Shown in pieces: positions 53,106-61,413 of a stretch of DNA of 64,000 bases (position 1 is its first letter; every line of letters begins with the position of its first letter). The position numbers and the translations under genes are program-made. Origin of the DNA: Streptomyces sp. NBC_00659 (lineage in GTDB: Bacteria > Actinomycetota > Actinomycetes > Streptomycetales > Streptomycetaceae); the NCBI RefSeq assembly GCF_036226925.1, contig NZ_CP109031.1, positions 6,324,001 through 6,388,000 on the forward strand, written 5' to 3'. A model generated the notes under the pieces. That model made no database searches and was not told the origin of the DNA. It saw only the letters and a program-made list of their open reading frames with translations.

Positions 53106-53915
53106 ATGGGTATGAACGGACTGCGCGTCGTACCGGCCCGGCGCCATGGACAGGAGCGCCTGTACGTGTGCCTGACCGACGGGAGGAGCGTCGCCTGGTA
53201 CGACCGTGACACGGCCAGGGTCAATCTGCTCAGCGAGGACCGGCGCGAGGACGTGCTCGGCGTTCTGCGCCCGTTCCTGACCGGCCCGGTGACGGTCGGA
53301 CCACCGCCCGTGCCGACCTCGGCCGAGCTGGCCCGCCTGACCCTCCACCCGGACGACGACCTCGCGCCCAACCGGCCGGGCGAGGCCCTGCTGATCGACC
53401 TCGACCGGGACCCCGGCCCGGCGCACCGGCTGCGCCCCGACCCGCGCCGCCGCGCGCTCGCCGCCGAGCAGACCGTCGGCGTGGCCCTCGACCGGCTGGA
53501 GGGAGGGGGCCTGCACATCCTGCACTCGGTCCCGCTCCCGGGCGGCGACCGCATCCATCACCTGCTGATCGGCCCCGCCGGCCTCTTCTCCCTGCACGCC
53601 CTGCACGCCCACAAGCAGCGCGTCCTGATCACCGACCCGATGGTCACCGTAGGCCGCCGCGCATCACGTCCGCTGCTCCGCCGGATCCGTTCCGACGCCG
53701 ACCGCGCGTCCCATGCCCTGACCGCCGAGGTCCACGCCGTCCTCGCCGTGGTCGGCCCCGCGCGCCTGGACGCGCCGACTCCTCCGCGCGAGGTCCGTGT
53801 CCTGCGGGACACCGACATCGCGGACCTCGGGCGGCTCGGCGGGGTGCTCAAACCGGCGGACGTGGAGGCCCTGCACGCGATGGCCCGAGACCGGCATACG
53901 TGGCTGCGCGCGTGA
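53106..53915 (+). CDS. NERD-domain protein (nuclease-related)
   Basis: The 269-residue protein has a C-terminal NERD domain: ALAAEQTVGVALDRLEGGGL, HILHSVPLPGGDRIHHLLIG, PAGLFSLHALHAHKQRVLI, then a helical end. NERD domains are related to archaeal Holliday-junction and restriction-type nucleases and are widespread in bacteria, but many have lost catalytic residues. Here the usual Glu/Asp/Lys catalytic positions cannot be verified by eye. The N-terminal 90 residues are a separate domain (GRSVAWYDRDTARVNLLSED). ATG 53106 is used, with GGGG upstream; ATG 53112 is also possible. Confidence 0.82.
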   Translation: MGMNGLRVVPARRHGQERLYVCLTDGRSVAWYDRDTARVNLLSEDRREDVLGVLRPFLTGPVTVGPPPVPTSAELARLTLHPDDDLAPNRPGEALLIDLDRDPGPAHRLRPDPRRRALAAEQTVGVALDRLEGGGLHILHSVPLPGGDRIHHLLIGPAGLFSLHALHAHKQRVLITDPMVTVGRRASRPLLRRIRSDADRASHALTAEVHAVLAVVGPARLDAPTPPREVRVLRDTDIADLGRLGGVLKPADVEALHAMARDRHTWLRA

Positions 53916-53966
53916 AGGGCCCCTCGCCTCGTACCCCGCGGCTCTCGCCTTGCGCCCCAGTGTTCA

Positions 53967-54080
53967 TGGCAGCCGCCCGCACGCCCAAGCTCTCACGGCA
54001 GCCGTCCGGCACGCCCCGGCGTTCACGGCAGCCGTCCGGCACGCCCCCGCGTTCACGGCAGCTGTCCGGCACGATCCGGG
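53967..54080. repeat. 30-bp minisatellite overlapping the end of the LigD polymerase gene
   Basis: Units of 30 bases (CGGCAGCCGTCCGGCACGCC then CCGGCGTTCA) run at 53967-53995 (29 bases), 53996-54025, 54026-54055 and 54056-54080 (partial). The gene's stop codon is the last three bases of unit three (54053-54055), and unit four encodes its last residues. The array probably grew by duplication of the gene's own 3' end. Confidence 0.88.
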
Positions 54081-54934
54081 TCGAACAGCGGGGCCAGGAG
54101 ATCGCCGAAGTCCTGCACGCGGGGCGGGATGTCCGTTGCCTGGAAGGCGAGTTGAGCCGGCGACCCGCATCCCTCGACCTCGTCCCAGGTCACGGGTGCG
54201 GACACCGTCGGCTCCGCCCGGGCCCGTAGCGTGTAGGGAGTGGCGGTCGTCTTGCGGCCGGCGTTCTGACTCCAGTCGACGAACACTTTTCCCGGGCGCA
54301 GGTTCCGTGTCATCCGGTGCACGACCCGTCGGGGCAGCGCCTTCTCCGCCTCCACGGCCAGCCCCTTCGCGTACGCGCTGACGTCGGCGGACGGCGTCGG
54401 CGCGACGGGGGCCAGCAGATGGAGCCCCTTCGACCCGGACGACTTCGCGTACGTCTCGATCCCGTCGGCGGCCAGCCGCTCGCGCAGCCACAACGCCACC
54501 TCGCAGCACTCCACGACCGTGGCAGGCGTGCCCGGATCGAGGTCGAAGACGATCCGGTCGGCGATCCCGGGCGTGCCGATCGTCCACTGCGGCGTGTGGA
54601 ACTCCGTCACGAGGTTCGCCGCCCACATGAGCGAGGCCAGATTCTGGACGAGGACCATGCGCGCGGGTCCCTCCGTGTGTGGCACCTCGGCCGTGGTGAC
54701 CCAGGCGGGTGTACCCGGCGGAACGTTCTTGGTGAAGAAGACCTGCCCGTCGGGCCCGTCGGGATAGCGCAGGAAGGAGACCGGCCGGTCCCGCAGATGG
54801 GGGAGGAGCACCTCCGCCACCGTGGCGTAGTAGTGCAGCACCTCGCCCTTGGTGAATCCGGTGGCCGGGTGGAGGACCTTGTCGAGATTGGTGAGCGCGA
54901 GCCTCCTGCCCTCCACCTCCGTGATCGGCGTCAT
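54053..54934 (-). CDS. LigD-type primase-polymerase domain protein (NHEJ polymerase)
   Basis: This 293-residue protein is a stand-alone LigD polymerase (PolDom). It fills gaps and adds nucleotides at double-strand ends during non-homologous end joining. The AEP fold is visible: LTNLDKVLHPATGFTKGEVL, RPVSFLRYPDGPDGQVFFTK, the metal motif VFDLDPG (DxD), YAKSSGSKGLHLLAP and VFVDWSQNAGRKTTATPYTL. No ligase or phosphoesterase domain is attached, as in streptomycetes where they are separate genes. It is divergent from Ku with a gap of about 60 bases, so both are probably coregulated. ATG 54934 gives the conserved N-terminus ITEVEGRRLALTN. Confidence 0.95.
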   Translation of the reverse strand: MTPITEVEGRRLALTNLDKVLHPATGFTKGEVLHYYATVAEVLLPHLRDRPVSFLRYPDGPDGQVFFTKNVPPGTPAWVTTAEVPHTEGPARMVLVQNLASLMWAANLVTEFHTPQWTIGTPGIADRIVFDLDPGTPATVVECCEVALWLRERLAADGIETYAKSSGSKGLHLLAPVAPTPSADVSAYAKGLAVEAEKALPRRVVHRMTRNLRPGKVFVDWSQNAGRKTTATPYTLRARAEPTVSAPVTWDEVEGCGSPAQLAFQATDIPPRVQDFGDLLAPLFDPDRAGQLP

Positions 54935-54996
54935 ACGATGACAATCCCACGAAACCGGCACATACCTTACTTAAAGTGATCTGAAGGGTGCTGAAC
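54935..54996. promoter_or_regulatory. Divergent promoter gap of the NHEJ genes
   Basis: The 62 bases between the PolDom start and the Ku start must hold both promoters. The sequence is AT-richer than its surroundings (CATACCTTACTTAAAGTGAT near 54959-54979). I could not assign -35/-10 boxes with confidence. Confidence 0.5.
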
Positions 54997-56178
54997 GTGC
55001 GATCCATCTGGAACGGCGCCATTTCCTTCGGCCTGGTGAGCATCCCGATCAAGGTCATGAACGCCACCGAGAGCCACGCGATCTCCTTCCGCCAGATCCA
55101 CCTCGACGACGGCGGCCGCATCCGCTACCGCAAGGTGTGCGAGCTGGAGGACAGCGAGGTCTCGACCGCGGAGATCGGGAAGGCCTACGAGGACGTGGAC
55201 GGAACCCTGATCCCGATCACGGACGAGGACCTGGCCTCGCTGCCCATCCCGACCACCCGGACGATCGAGATCGTGGCCTTCGTCCCGGCGGACCGCATCG
55301 ACCCGCTCCAGATGGACACGGCGTACTACCTGGCCGCGAACGGCGTCCCCGCCGCCAAGCCGTACATCCTGCTGCGCGAGGCCCTCAAACGCAGCCAGAA
55401 GGTCGCCGTGGCGAAGTTCGCGCTGCGCGGGCGGGAGCGGCTCGGCATGCTGCGCGTCGTCGACGACGTCATCGCCATGCACGGCCTGCTCTGGCCGGAC
55501 GAGATCCGCGCCACCGACGAGGTCGCCCCGGACACGGCCATCACGGTCCGCGACAAGGAGCTCGACCTGGCCGACGCCCTGATGGACACCCTCGGCGAGG
55601 TCGACCTCGAAGACCTGCACGACGACTACCGCGAGGCCGTGGAGGAACTCGTCACCGCCAAGGCCGAGGGCCACGAAGCGCCTGCCGCTCCATCGGGGGA
55701 GGAGTCCGGCGGCAAGGTGCTCGACCTGATGGCGGCCCTGGAGAAGAGCGTGCGCGCGGCCAAGGAATCGCGGGGCGACGAGTCCGAGAAGGCCGCCGGG
55801 ACCGGTGAGGACGCCGAGGTCACCCAGCTGCCGAGCGGCAAGACACGGGCCGGTGGGTCGGCCCGCACGGTACCCAAGGAGGTCGGCGGAAAGAAGTCGA
55901 CGTCGACCGCGAAGAAGACAGCGGCGAAGAAGACCACACCGAGAAAGTCGACGACGAAGTCGACGGCGGGAAAGAAGTCCACGACGGGAAACCGAACTAC
56001 GGGAAACCGGACGACGGAAGGCCGGACGACGAAGGCGAAGTCGGCCGCCGGGACGGCCGCGAAACAGTCCGCCGACACAGCTGCCGCCGCCTCCTCCTCC
56101 CGGACAGCGGCCAAGAAGACCGCCGCGAAGAAGACGCCCGCGAAGAAGTCGACCCCACGCAAACGAGCGTCGGCGTGA
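54997..56178 (+). CDS. ku: Ku DNA-end-binding protein
   Basis: The 393-residue homodimeric protein encircles DNA double-strand ends and recruits LigD-type polymerase and ligase in non-homologous end joining. The bacterial Ku core starts RSIWNGAISFGLVSIPIKV and contains VCELEDSEVSTAEIGKAYE, IEIVAFVPADRIDPLQMDTA, YYLAANGVPAAKPYILLREA and RDKELDLADALMDTL. The last ~120 residues are a Lys/Thr/Ala-rich tail (KKTAAKKTTPRKSTTKSTAG), longer than in many bacteria and probably a DNA-binding extension. GTG 54997 has GAAGGG about 8-10 bases upstream; GTG 54988 is the alternative. The divergent LigD polymerase gene is its functional partner. Confidence 0.96.
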   Translation: MRSIWNGAISFGLVSIPIKVMNATESHAISFRQIHLDDGGRIRYRKVCELEDSEVSTAEIGKAYEDVDGTLIPITDEDLASLPIPTTRTIEIVAFVPADRIDPLQMDTAYYLAANGVPAAKPYILLREALKRSQKVAVAKFALRGRERLGMLRVVDDVIAMHGLLWPDEIRATDEVAPDTAITVRDKELDLADALMDTLGEVDLEDLHDDYREAVEELVTAKAEGHEAPAAPSGEESGGKVLDLMAALEKSVRAAKESRGDESEKAAGTGEDAEVTQLPSGKTRAGGSARTVPKEVGGKKSTSTAKKTAAKKTTPRKSTTKSTAGKKSTTGNRTTGNRTTEGRTTKAKSAAGTAAKQSADTAAAASSSRTAAKKTAAKKTPAKKSTPRKRASA

Positions 56179-56808
56179 GAACGGGCAGGGACCCCTCACC
56201 ACGTTCTTCAAGGGCAGGGCACCCGCCGCCGGGCCGGACCGACCGGAACTCACTCATGTCCGCCACGGCGGCCGAGACCGTGCGGCGTAAGCGGTGGACC
56301 CTCGTCAATGCCGCGAACTACGCGGTCGACTTGGGGGAGCTGCGCGAAATCCGATCACGGCTCTCCGCTGGCGGAAACCGAAGGCCTCCAACCAGGTTGA
56401 CCCTCGTGTTGCCGCCGACCTGAGCAGGCGCGCAATCGTGGAGGCCCTGCTGACCCGCTACGCGAAGTGCCTCGACGGGCGGCAGGACGTGGTCAACCGG
56501 CGTATCGGGGACCGGCTTCGCGAGCACGATGACTGGCGTATCGAGGACCGGCTTCGCGAGCACGAGTGACTGAGGGCACGATCCTGCGGTCACCACCTCC
56601 GTACCCAACGGCTTCCCAGCCGCCTTCGGCCTGTGTCACCGCCGCTGGTGCGCCCTTCGCCGTGCCGACCGCGCGTGCCGGCCGGCACGCGTCGATACCT
56701 GGCCGCCGGTCCTGCCTTTGCCGCGAATGACAGGTTGCGGGCTCGCGGAAAACTGGTCATGGTCGCTGAAGGTGATCAATTGATCACGCAATGCGACCTG
56801 GAGAAAAG
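56179..56808. other. Gene-poor region with remnants
   Basis: These 630 bases separate Ku from the beta-helix protein. A 55-codon frame from ATG 56256 (MSATAAETVRRKRWTLVNAA...) lacks a good ribosome site and resembles nothing I know. A SnoaL-like remnant follows. The region marks the left edge of the accessory zone. Confidence 0.5.
56417..56569 (+). pseudogene. SnoaL-like remnant with 36-bp tandem repeat
   Basis: A plus-strand frame reads DLSRRAIVEALLTRYAKCLD, which resembles the first helix of SnoaL-like/NTF2 proteins, then loses similarity. It ends in a 36-base tandem duplication (56501-56536 and 56537-56572) that encodes RIGDRLREHDDW and RIEDRLREHE. No start codon with a ribosome site is present. 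It is best seen as a decayed gene end. Confidence 0.35.
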
Positions 56809-57792
56809 ATGCTCAGACGTCAACTCAGCCCCGTGGTCTTGGCTGTGCCGATTGTTGCTGTGCTTGGCATGGGAAGCGCGGCAAGCGCGGAACCCCAGGT
56901 GTCCATCCCCTGTGATGTCGCCGCGCTCAACAATGCGATCGTCGCCGCCAACGACAACACCGGACCGCACACCATCAGGCTCGCGCCCAAATGCGTCTAC
57001 AACGTCACGACTCCGGCGTCGACCGGTGGGCTCGGCGCCAACGCCCTGCCGCGGATCACGGGCACCGTCACCCTGCTGGGTCACAACACCACCATCCGAC
57101 GGGACCCCGACGCCTCCGACGCCTTCCGCATCGCGCAGATCGACGGTCCCAATGGGCGCCTGACCGTGGACGGTGTCACGGCGACCGGTGGCGGCTACCT
57201 CGATTACGCCGGCACCTACCTGCCCACCGACGGAGGGACGCTCATCCTCCGGCACAGCACGGTGACCAACAGCACGGCAAACCAAGGGGGCGCCATTTTC
57301 GTCAACCAGGGCAGCACCCTCGAAGTCCATGACAGCGTTCTGCGGGACAGCGCGGCACAGCGGGGAGGCGCCATCTACAACGGGCCGCGCAGCACCACCC
57401 TGCTCGACAACACCAAAGTGGAGCGGAATCAGGCTACGCAACTTGGGGGTGGCATCTTTACCGCCGGGGCCTCTCTGACCATCAAGAAGTCGTACATCGG
57501 CGGCAATCGCGCTTTCGAGCAGGGCGGCGGAATCTACAACGACCGCGCCCCGATGGACATCTCCTCGACGACCATCGCCGACAATCGTGCGGGCCAGATG
57601 GGCGGCGGTATCGCCAACGACGGCACCAGCACGCTGACGAAAACAGTGGTGCAGCGCAACAGTGCGCTCAACGGCGGCGGCATCTGGCAAGCGCCGTCCC
57701 CCAGCGTCCTGAACCTCGTCAACAGCCGGATCGTCGACAACACCCCCAACAACTGCCGGCCTGTCGGCTCGGTCCCTGGCTGTACGTCCTGA
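56809..57792 (+). CDS. Secreted right-handed parallel beta-helix protein
   Basis: The 327-residue exported protein has a signal peptide (MLRRQLSPVVLAVPIVAVLG, cut after ASA) and a mature part of repeated beta-helix rungs: GTVTLLGHNTTIRRD, NQGGAIFVNQGSTLEVHDSV, RGGAIYNGPRSTTLLDNTKV, LGGGIFTAGASLTIKKSYIG, QGGGIYNDRAPMDISSTTIA and MGGGIANDGTSTLTKTVVQR. The recurring GGxI motif is the usual rung marker of this polymorphic outer-surface family. ATG 56809 follows GGAG with good spacing. Substrate or binding role is unknown. Codon use fits the chromosome only partly. Confidence 0.9.
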   Translation: MLRRQLSPVVLAVPIVAVLGMGSAASAEPQVSIPCDVAALNNAIVAANDNTGPHTIRLAPKCVYNVTTPASTGGLGANALPRITGTVTLLGHNTTIRRDPDASDAFRIAQIDGPNGRLTVDGVTATGGGYLDYAGTYLPTDGGTLILRHSTVTNSTANQGGAIFVNQGSTLEVHDSVLRDSAAQRGGAIYNGPRSTTLLDNTKVERNQATQLGGGIFTAGASLTIKKSYIGGNRAFEQGGGIYNDRAPMDISSTTIADNRAGQMGGGIANDGTSTLTKTVVQRNSALNGGGIWQAPSPSVLNLVNSRIVDNTPNNCRPVGSVPGCTS

Positions 57793-58034
57793 CCGCGGAG
57801 CGGGCGCATCGACGGTGCGGCCCTCGGTGATCGGTGATCCGGGGCAGAGGACGGAGGCGGCGAAGGAGTCGGCCCGCTCTTTGCGCCCAACGACCGGGGC
57901 CGCTGCCTCAAGATCCCGTCCACACTCGTCCACAGCCCCCGGCATAGAGCCGCCTCGGGCTGCAACTGCCTGCACATACGCGAAGACCCCGGCCTCAGCG
58001 TTTCCGCTGCTGACGGGGTCTTTGGGCACCTCAT

Positions 58035-58218
58035 CGTGCGCCAGTGCGCCGCCACCAGCAGTGCTCGGTCCTCCAGCGGCAGGCTCCACGGTCGGCCCCG
58101 CACCGCATCCGCACCCCTCGCGGCGCAACACGGTCACCAGCTTGGCGAACTGGCGCGGGCTCAGCCCAGTGAATGGAGCTATCCAGGTCGACTCCGACGC
58201 CGTGATCACACCAGCCAT
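58035..58218 (-). pseudogene. IS5-family transposase N-terminal remnant, frameshifted
   Basis: The minus strand reads VITASESTWIAPFTGLSPRQ and FAKLVTVLRREG, the usual N-terminus of an IS5-family transposase in Streptomyces, from 58218. One extra G in a G run (GAGGGGTGCGGAT instead of GAGGGTGCGGAT, near 58110) shifts the frame; in the next frame it continues RGRPWSLPLEDRALLVAAHW and RT before similarity ends at 58035. The remaining two thirds of the gene, including the DDE residues, are missing. So this is a truncated, inactive insertion sequence. Confidence 0.75.
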
Positions 58219-58234
58219 CACGTGATCGTCTCAG

Positions 58235-58675
58235 TTGCACGTGTGGCTCTCTCCAGCCGATCCTGTGTACTCGGCGGACGAGGAGGACGACGTGGGGCTG
58301 ATCCTGTTCCCGGGCGACGGGGACACCGCCAGTCCGGATGTCGCCTGGTCCTCCACCGGCTTCAACGCGTTCCGCCGCCGCTTGACGCAAGCGGAAGGGT
58401 TCGTCCTCGACGAGATGCGAGGCTTCGGCGGAGAGCGCCCCTGGAGCGATGTCTCCACCACGCTGGAGCCCTTCCTCGACCGTCCGGACGACGGTGGCGG
58501 TGAGCTCTCGACTGCCGAGTGCACCGCGTTCTTGCCCCGGTTGGAAGCGATCACCGGCGAATGGCGAGCGCAGGCCGCCGACCCCCTCCTCCAGCAGCAC
58601 ATCGAAGACGCCCGACAACTGGCGCTCGTCCTACGCCTCTGTATCCGGAAAGACGTCGAACTCCTCTTCCTGTGA
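58235..58675 (+). CDS. Conserved hypothetical protein beside transposase remnant
   Basis: This 146-residue protein has the pattern MHVWLSPADPVYSADEEDDV, GLILFPGDGDTASPDVAWSS, EGFVLDEMRGFGGERPWSDV and DARQLALVLRLCIRKDVELL. I recognise no named domain. The start is a TTG at 58235 (or GTG 58241), only 17 bases from the transposase remnant and without a ribosome site. The insertion may have removed the original upstream region, so the gene may be silent. Composition looks like a resident coding sequence. Confidence 0.7.
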   Translation: MHVWLSPADPVYSADEEDDVGLILFPGDGDTASPDVAWSSTGFNAFRRRLTQAEGFVLDEMRGFGGERPWSDVSTTLEPFLDRPDDGGGELSTAECTAFLPRLEAITGEWRAQAADPLLQQHIEDARQLALVLRLCIRKDVELLFL

Positions 58676-58728
58676 CGTCTGACAAATGATCGTTTCTCAC
58701 GTCTGCGGCTTGGGCCGATGGCCTTGCC

Positions 58729-59097
58729 GTGGCGGGCTGGGGCATTGATGCTGATCTGGTGCCAGGACAGCGGAAGAGGAAACGCAAGGAACGAGACTCA
58801 CGGGCACGGGCCGCCGCTCGCACCGCTCCGGACAAGGGTCGCTGGGAAGTGGTCTTCGAGACTCGTGATGAGTCGGAATTCAATGCTCACCTCCGTGGCC
58901 TGCGTGCCGGGAAGGAGAGGTTCGACGGGGAGCTGGCTCGGATCGACACGCTCTGCGGGCGTCTGACGCATCCGACCACCTACCGGCTGAGCCTGTTCGT
59001 GCCGTACCCCGCGGGTGATCCTGACCGCGAATACCTTGATGATGGATCTTGTGGTGGTCGAGGTGAGTCGACGGACAGATACGGCCTGGACGAGTAG
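58729..59097 (+). CDS. Short hypothetical protein, accessory zone
   Basis: This 122-residue frame encodes a basic N-terminus (PGQRKRKRKERDSRARAAAR), then WEVVFETRDESEFNAHLRGL and RIDTLCGRLTHPTTYRLSLF, with a poorly structured end. GTG 58729 is the first start; no ribosome site is clear. It may be the fragment of a longer gene, since the end does not look like a normal C-terminus. I recognise no domain. Confidence 0.5.
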   Translation: MAGWGIDADLVPGQRKRKRKERDSRARAAARTAPDKGRWEVVFETRDESEFNAHLRGLRAGKERFDGELARIDTLCGRLTHPTTYRLSLFVPYPAGDPDREYLDDGSCGGRGESTDRYGLDE

Positions 59098-59115
59098 ATC
59101 CGAAAGCCTGGTGGA

Positions 59116-59709
59116 CTACAGCCTGGGTAGAGCCTCGGTGGGGTCCGGAGAGCGACGTTCTTGGAGCCGGTAGAGGTAGACGCGCAGGTCGGTTGCGAGT
59201 GCGCCGTCGAGGTAGGTGAGGAGGTCGTTCAGTCCCGCGGTCGCCTCCCGGTGGCTCTCATCGGAGTGGGCGGACCATGCGGTGTTGAGGCTTGTGGCCC
59301 ATTCACGCAGTCGGCTCCGCTCGTGCCACCACGACCGGACAGAGTCCGCGGTCCAGTGCTGGTCTCCGTCCCAGCCGTAGCCGCTGAGGGGATCGGCCCA
59401 GGCGGCGAAGAGCAGCCGGTCGACCTCGAAAGCGTTCTTGGGCTGGCGATAGACGAACTCCTGGCCTGTCACATCGTCGTAGAGGACGTGATCGGGGGCG
59501 GCCATCCGCCCGGACCAACAGTTGTCGGTGTCGGCGCCGTAGAACGGTCCTGGTACGTTGCGCCGGTTCCGTTCTTCCCAACGGCCCATCAGGTACGTCT
59601 CGGGGTGCGGCAACGCCGGAACCAGATTGGGCACCGCTTCGGGCACCGGAGCGTCGGCAGCAGCTCGTGAGGCCGGGAGCGGGTCCCAGTACCCAGAGTG
59701 ACCGTTCAT
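59116..59709 (-). CDS. Conserved hypothetical protein, Trp-rich
   Basis: The 197-residue protein contains YLMGRWEERNRRNVPGPFYG, ADTDNCWSGRMAAPDHVLYD and FVYRQPKNAFEVDRLLFAAW, then WTADSVRSWWHERSRLREWA. I recall similar uncharacterised proteins in streptomycetes, often in variable chromosomal regions, but assign no function. The ATG at 59709 is well placed. It is cytoplasmic by composition (no signal peptide or membrane helix). Confidence 0.75.
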   Translation of the reverse strand: MNGHSGYWDPLPASRAAADAPVPEAVPNLVPALPHPETYLMGRWEERNRRNVPGPFYGADTDNCWSGRMAAPDHVLYDDVTGQEFVYRQPKNAFEVDRLLFAAWADPLSGYGWDGDQHWTADSVRSWWHERSRLREWATSLNTAWSAHSDESHREATAGLNDLLTYLDGALATDLRVYLYRLQERRSPDPTEALPRL

Positions 59710-60032
59710 CCTCGTACCTTGCTATCTCTGTGTTCGTCTGCGAGAACGCGACGAGGGTGCCCAGGATCAGCGTTGCTGAGCAACGTTGACCAGGAGGCCA
59801 CGTGCACGCCGATCTGGACATACTCGTCTAGTCGGAGTGCGGGGCGCCCCCGTGCCCCGCACCGCCGGCCCCGACGCAGGGCACCGTGGCCTGCCGGAGC
59901 CCGGACGGGTGTCCTTGCCGACATGGCAGAGTGCCCCGGCCGGCAAGTCATCGGCTGCTTCGGCGAGTTGGGCGAGACAGCAATTGCGGACCTGCCTCGA
60001 ACATGCGTGCGCGGTGTTCGTAGGATCCGGGC
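59710..60032. other. Intergenic region with transposase start remnant
   Basis: These 323 bases hold a palindrome CGTTGCT-G-AGCAACG (59771-59785) and a nine-codon transposase-like start (59802-59831), but no intact gene. The plus-strand open frames here lack a ribosome site. Confidence 0.5.
59802..59831 (+). pseudogene. Nine-codon remnant of an IS982-like transposase start
   Basis: GTG CAC GCC GAT CTG GAC ATA CTC GTC TAG reads as MHADLDILV and stop. It resembles the first residues of IS982-type transposases known from Streptomyces, and it has a good ribosome site CAGGAGG. A palindrome with a one-base centre precedes it by 16 bases. It is too short for certainty. Confidence 0.3.
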
Positions 60033-60860
60033 ATGAAACTCTTCCGGCGCGGCCGATACGAGCTCGGACAGATGATGAGAAGCCCTCTGGTGCCGGCCAT
60101 GACCCTGTACGTGACCGGACGCTATGCCGATGCCGAGGCGGAGGCCCGTGGCGTAGCGGCGGCCCACTCCCGGCGGCGCGGTGATGCATGGGCGCCGATC
60201 GCGCTGGGCATCGCGGCGCTCGCCACAAATGCCCAGGGCCGTCACGCCGAGGCTCTGGCCGCATACGACGAGCTGCTGCCGGTCTTCGGCCGGACCTTCG
60301 GCGCCGAGCATGTGCAGACCCTGAAGCTACGCTCGGACCGCGCCCAAGCGCTGACCGCGCTCGGCCGGCACGCCGAATGCGAGGCGGAGTGCGCAGCCGT
60401 CTCCCAGATCGCGGCCCGCGGAACAGGTCCGGAGATGGCGCTCACCGCTGCGGGCGCGCGCAACGGCCTGGCCTTCGCCCTCAACGCGCAAGGCCGCCAC
60501 CAGCAGGCTGAGACGATCATCCGCGAGGCCCTGGCCGACCACCAGGCTTCGGACCGGTTCACCGTAGTCCTGCGGCTCGGCCTGGCCCGCAGTCTCAACG
60601 GACAGGCCCGCCACGAGGAGGCCCTCGCCGAAGCGGAGCGCGTCGACCAGCTGCACCGCGCCCTGCGGGACGAACTAGGCCGCTCCGAGACCGGCGCCGT
60701 CGAGCTGGCTCTGGCGACCGCCCTGCTGGGACTGGGCCGCGCCGCCGAGGCCCGCCCCCGTGCCGCGGCTGCCCACGATGCCTGCCTGGCCTTGTTCGGT
60801 CCGAATCACCGCCGCACCGTCGAGGCCCAGGAACTGCTCGACCGCATAGACGGCATCTGA
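60033..60860 (+). CDS. Tetratricopeptide-repeat protein
   Basis: The 275-residue protein is built of TPR helices of the kinesin-light-chain type: VTGRYADAEAEARGVAAAHS, AQGRHAEALAAYDELLPVFG, FGAEHVQTLKLRSDRAQALT, AQGRHQQAETIIREALADHQ and LFGPNHRRTVEAQELLDRID. These resemble the C-terminal repeats of the NB-ARC/TPR protein FxsT earlier in the window, but without TIR or ATPase parts. It may be an orphan partner or a fragment of such a regulator. ATG 60033 is used. A heptamer microsatellite follows the stop. Confidence 0.85.
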   Translation: MKLFRRGRYELGQMMRSPLVPAMTLYVTGRYADAEAEARGVAAAHSRRRGDAWAPIALGIAALATNAQGRHAEALAAYDELLPVFGRTFGAEHVQTLKLRSDRAQALTALGRHAECEAECAAVSQIAARGTGPEMALTAAGARNGLAFALNAQGRHQQAETIIREALADHQASDRFTVVLRLGLARSLNGQARHEEALAEAERVDQLHRALRDELGRSETGAVELALATALLGLGRAAEARPRAAAAHDACLALFGPNHRRTVEAQELLDRIDGI

Positions 60861-60861
60861 C

Positions 60862-60899
60862 CAGAACCCAGAACCAAGAACCAAGAACCAAGAACCAAG
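60862..60899. repeat. 7-bp microsatellite after the TPR gene
   Basis: About five units of the type CCAAGAA/CCAGAAC run immediately after the TPR stop codon at 60860. The array is AT-richer than its surroundings. It lies outside any reading frame. Confidence 0.85.
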
Positions 60900-61053
60900 C
60901 CCCTCATTTCGCTGCCCCCAAGTGCAGGCCTCCCCGACAGGCTCAAGACGTTCAGGGCGGTCACGACCCGTTACGGCAAGAGGGCCTACGTCTTTCATGG
61001 CACAGTGACGGTTGCTTCTTCCGCCTGTGGCTCCGTACTGGATGAGGGGCCGC

Positions 61054-61413
61054 TCAGAGCGCGGTAGTGCCCTGGTAGTGGTGCTGAAGTGCGCTGAGCA
61101 CGCGCTCGTCAACACTCCTGACGTCCCAAAACGAGCTGTCCACCTCGGTCAGGACGACCACCAGTACGTCCTCCGCGAACCCGCAAGCTTCGGCGTCGAT
61201 CAGTTGGACTCCAGGGGTTGTCAGTGAGAGCAGCGTCAGGGCGTCCATACCGTCGCCCGCGGACCGACGCTCCAACTCCGCGGTGAGGTCCCACTTCTCC
61301 TCGCACTCGACACGCCACCGCAGACCCAGGCCAAAGCTGCCAAGACGGACCAGCAGTTCAGCCAGCGTCACATAGTGAGGTCCGTGCCAGGCAGGAAAGG
61401 TGATTCCTTTCAT
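61054..61413 (-). CDS. Hypothetical protein
   Basis: This 119-residue protein contains KGITFPAWHGPHYVTLAELL, VRLGSFGLGLRWRVECEEKW and FAEDVLVVVLTEVDSSFWDV. I do not recognise a family. ATG 61413 is preferred over the longer GTG 61473 frame because GGAAG lies at proper distance. It is soluble and acidic and stands alone between a microsatellite-flanked TPR gene and a gene-free stretch. Confidence 0.6.
   Translation of the reverse strand: MKGITFPAWHGPHYVTLAELLVRLGSFGLGLRWRVECEEKWDLTAELERRSAGDGMDALTLLSLTTPGVQLIDAEACGFAEDVLVVVLTEVDSSFWDVRSVDERVLSALQHHYQGTTAL

Noticed and set aside
56776..58221. A 481-residue minus-strand frame from the beta-helix gene to the IS5 remnant
   Set aside because: Only the first ~36 residues resemble a transposase. 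The rest is antisense to the beta-helix protein, so I kept only the remnant.
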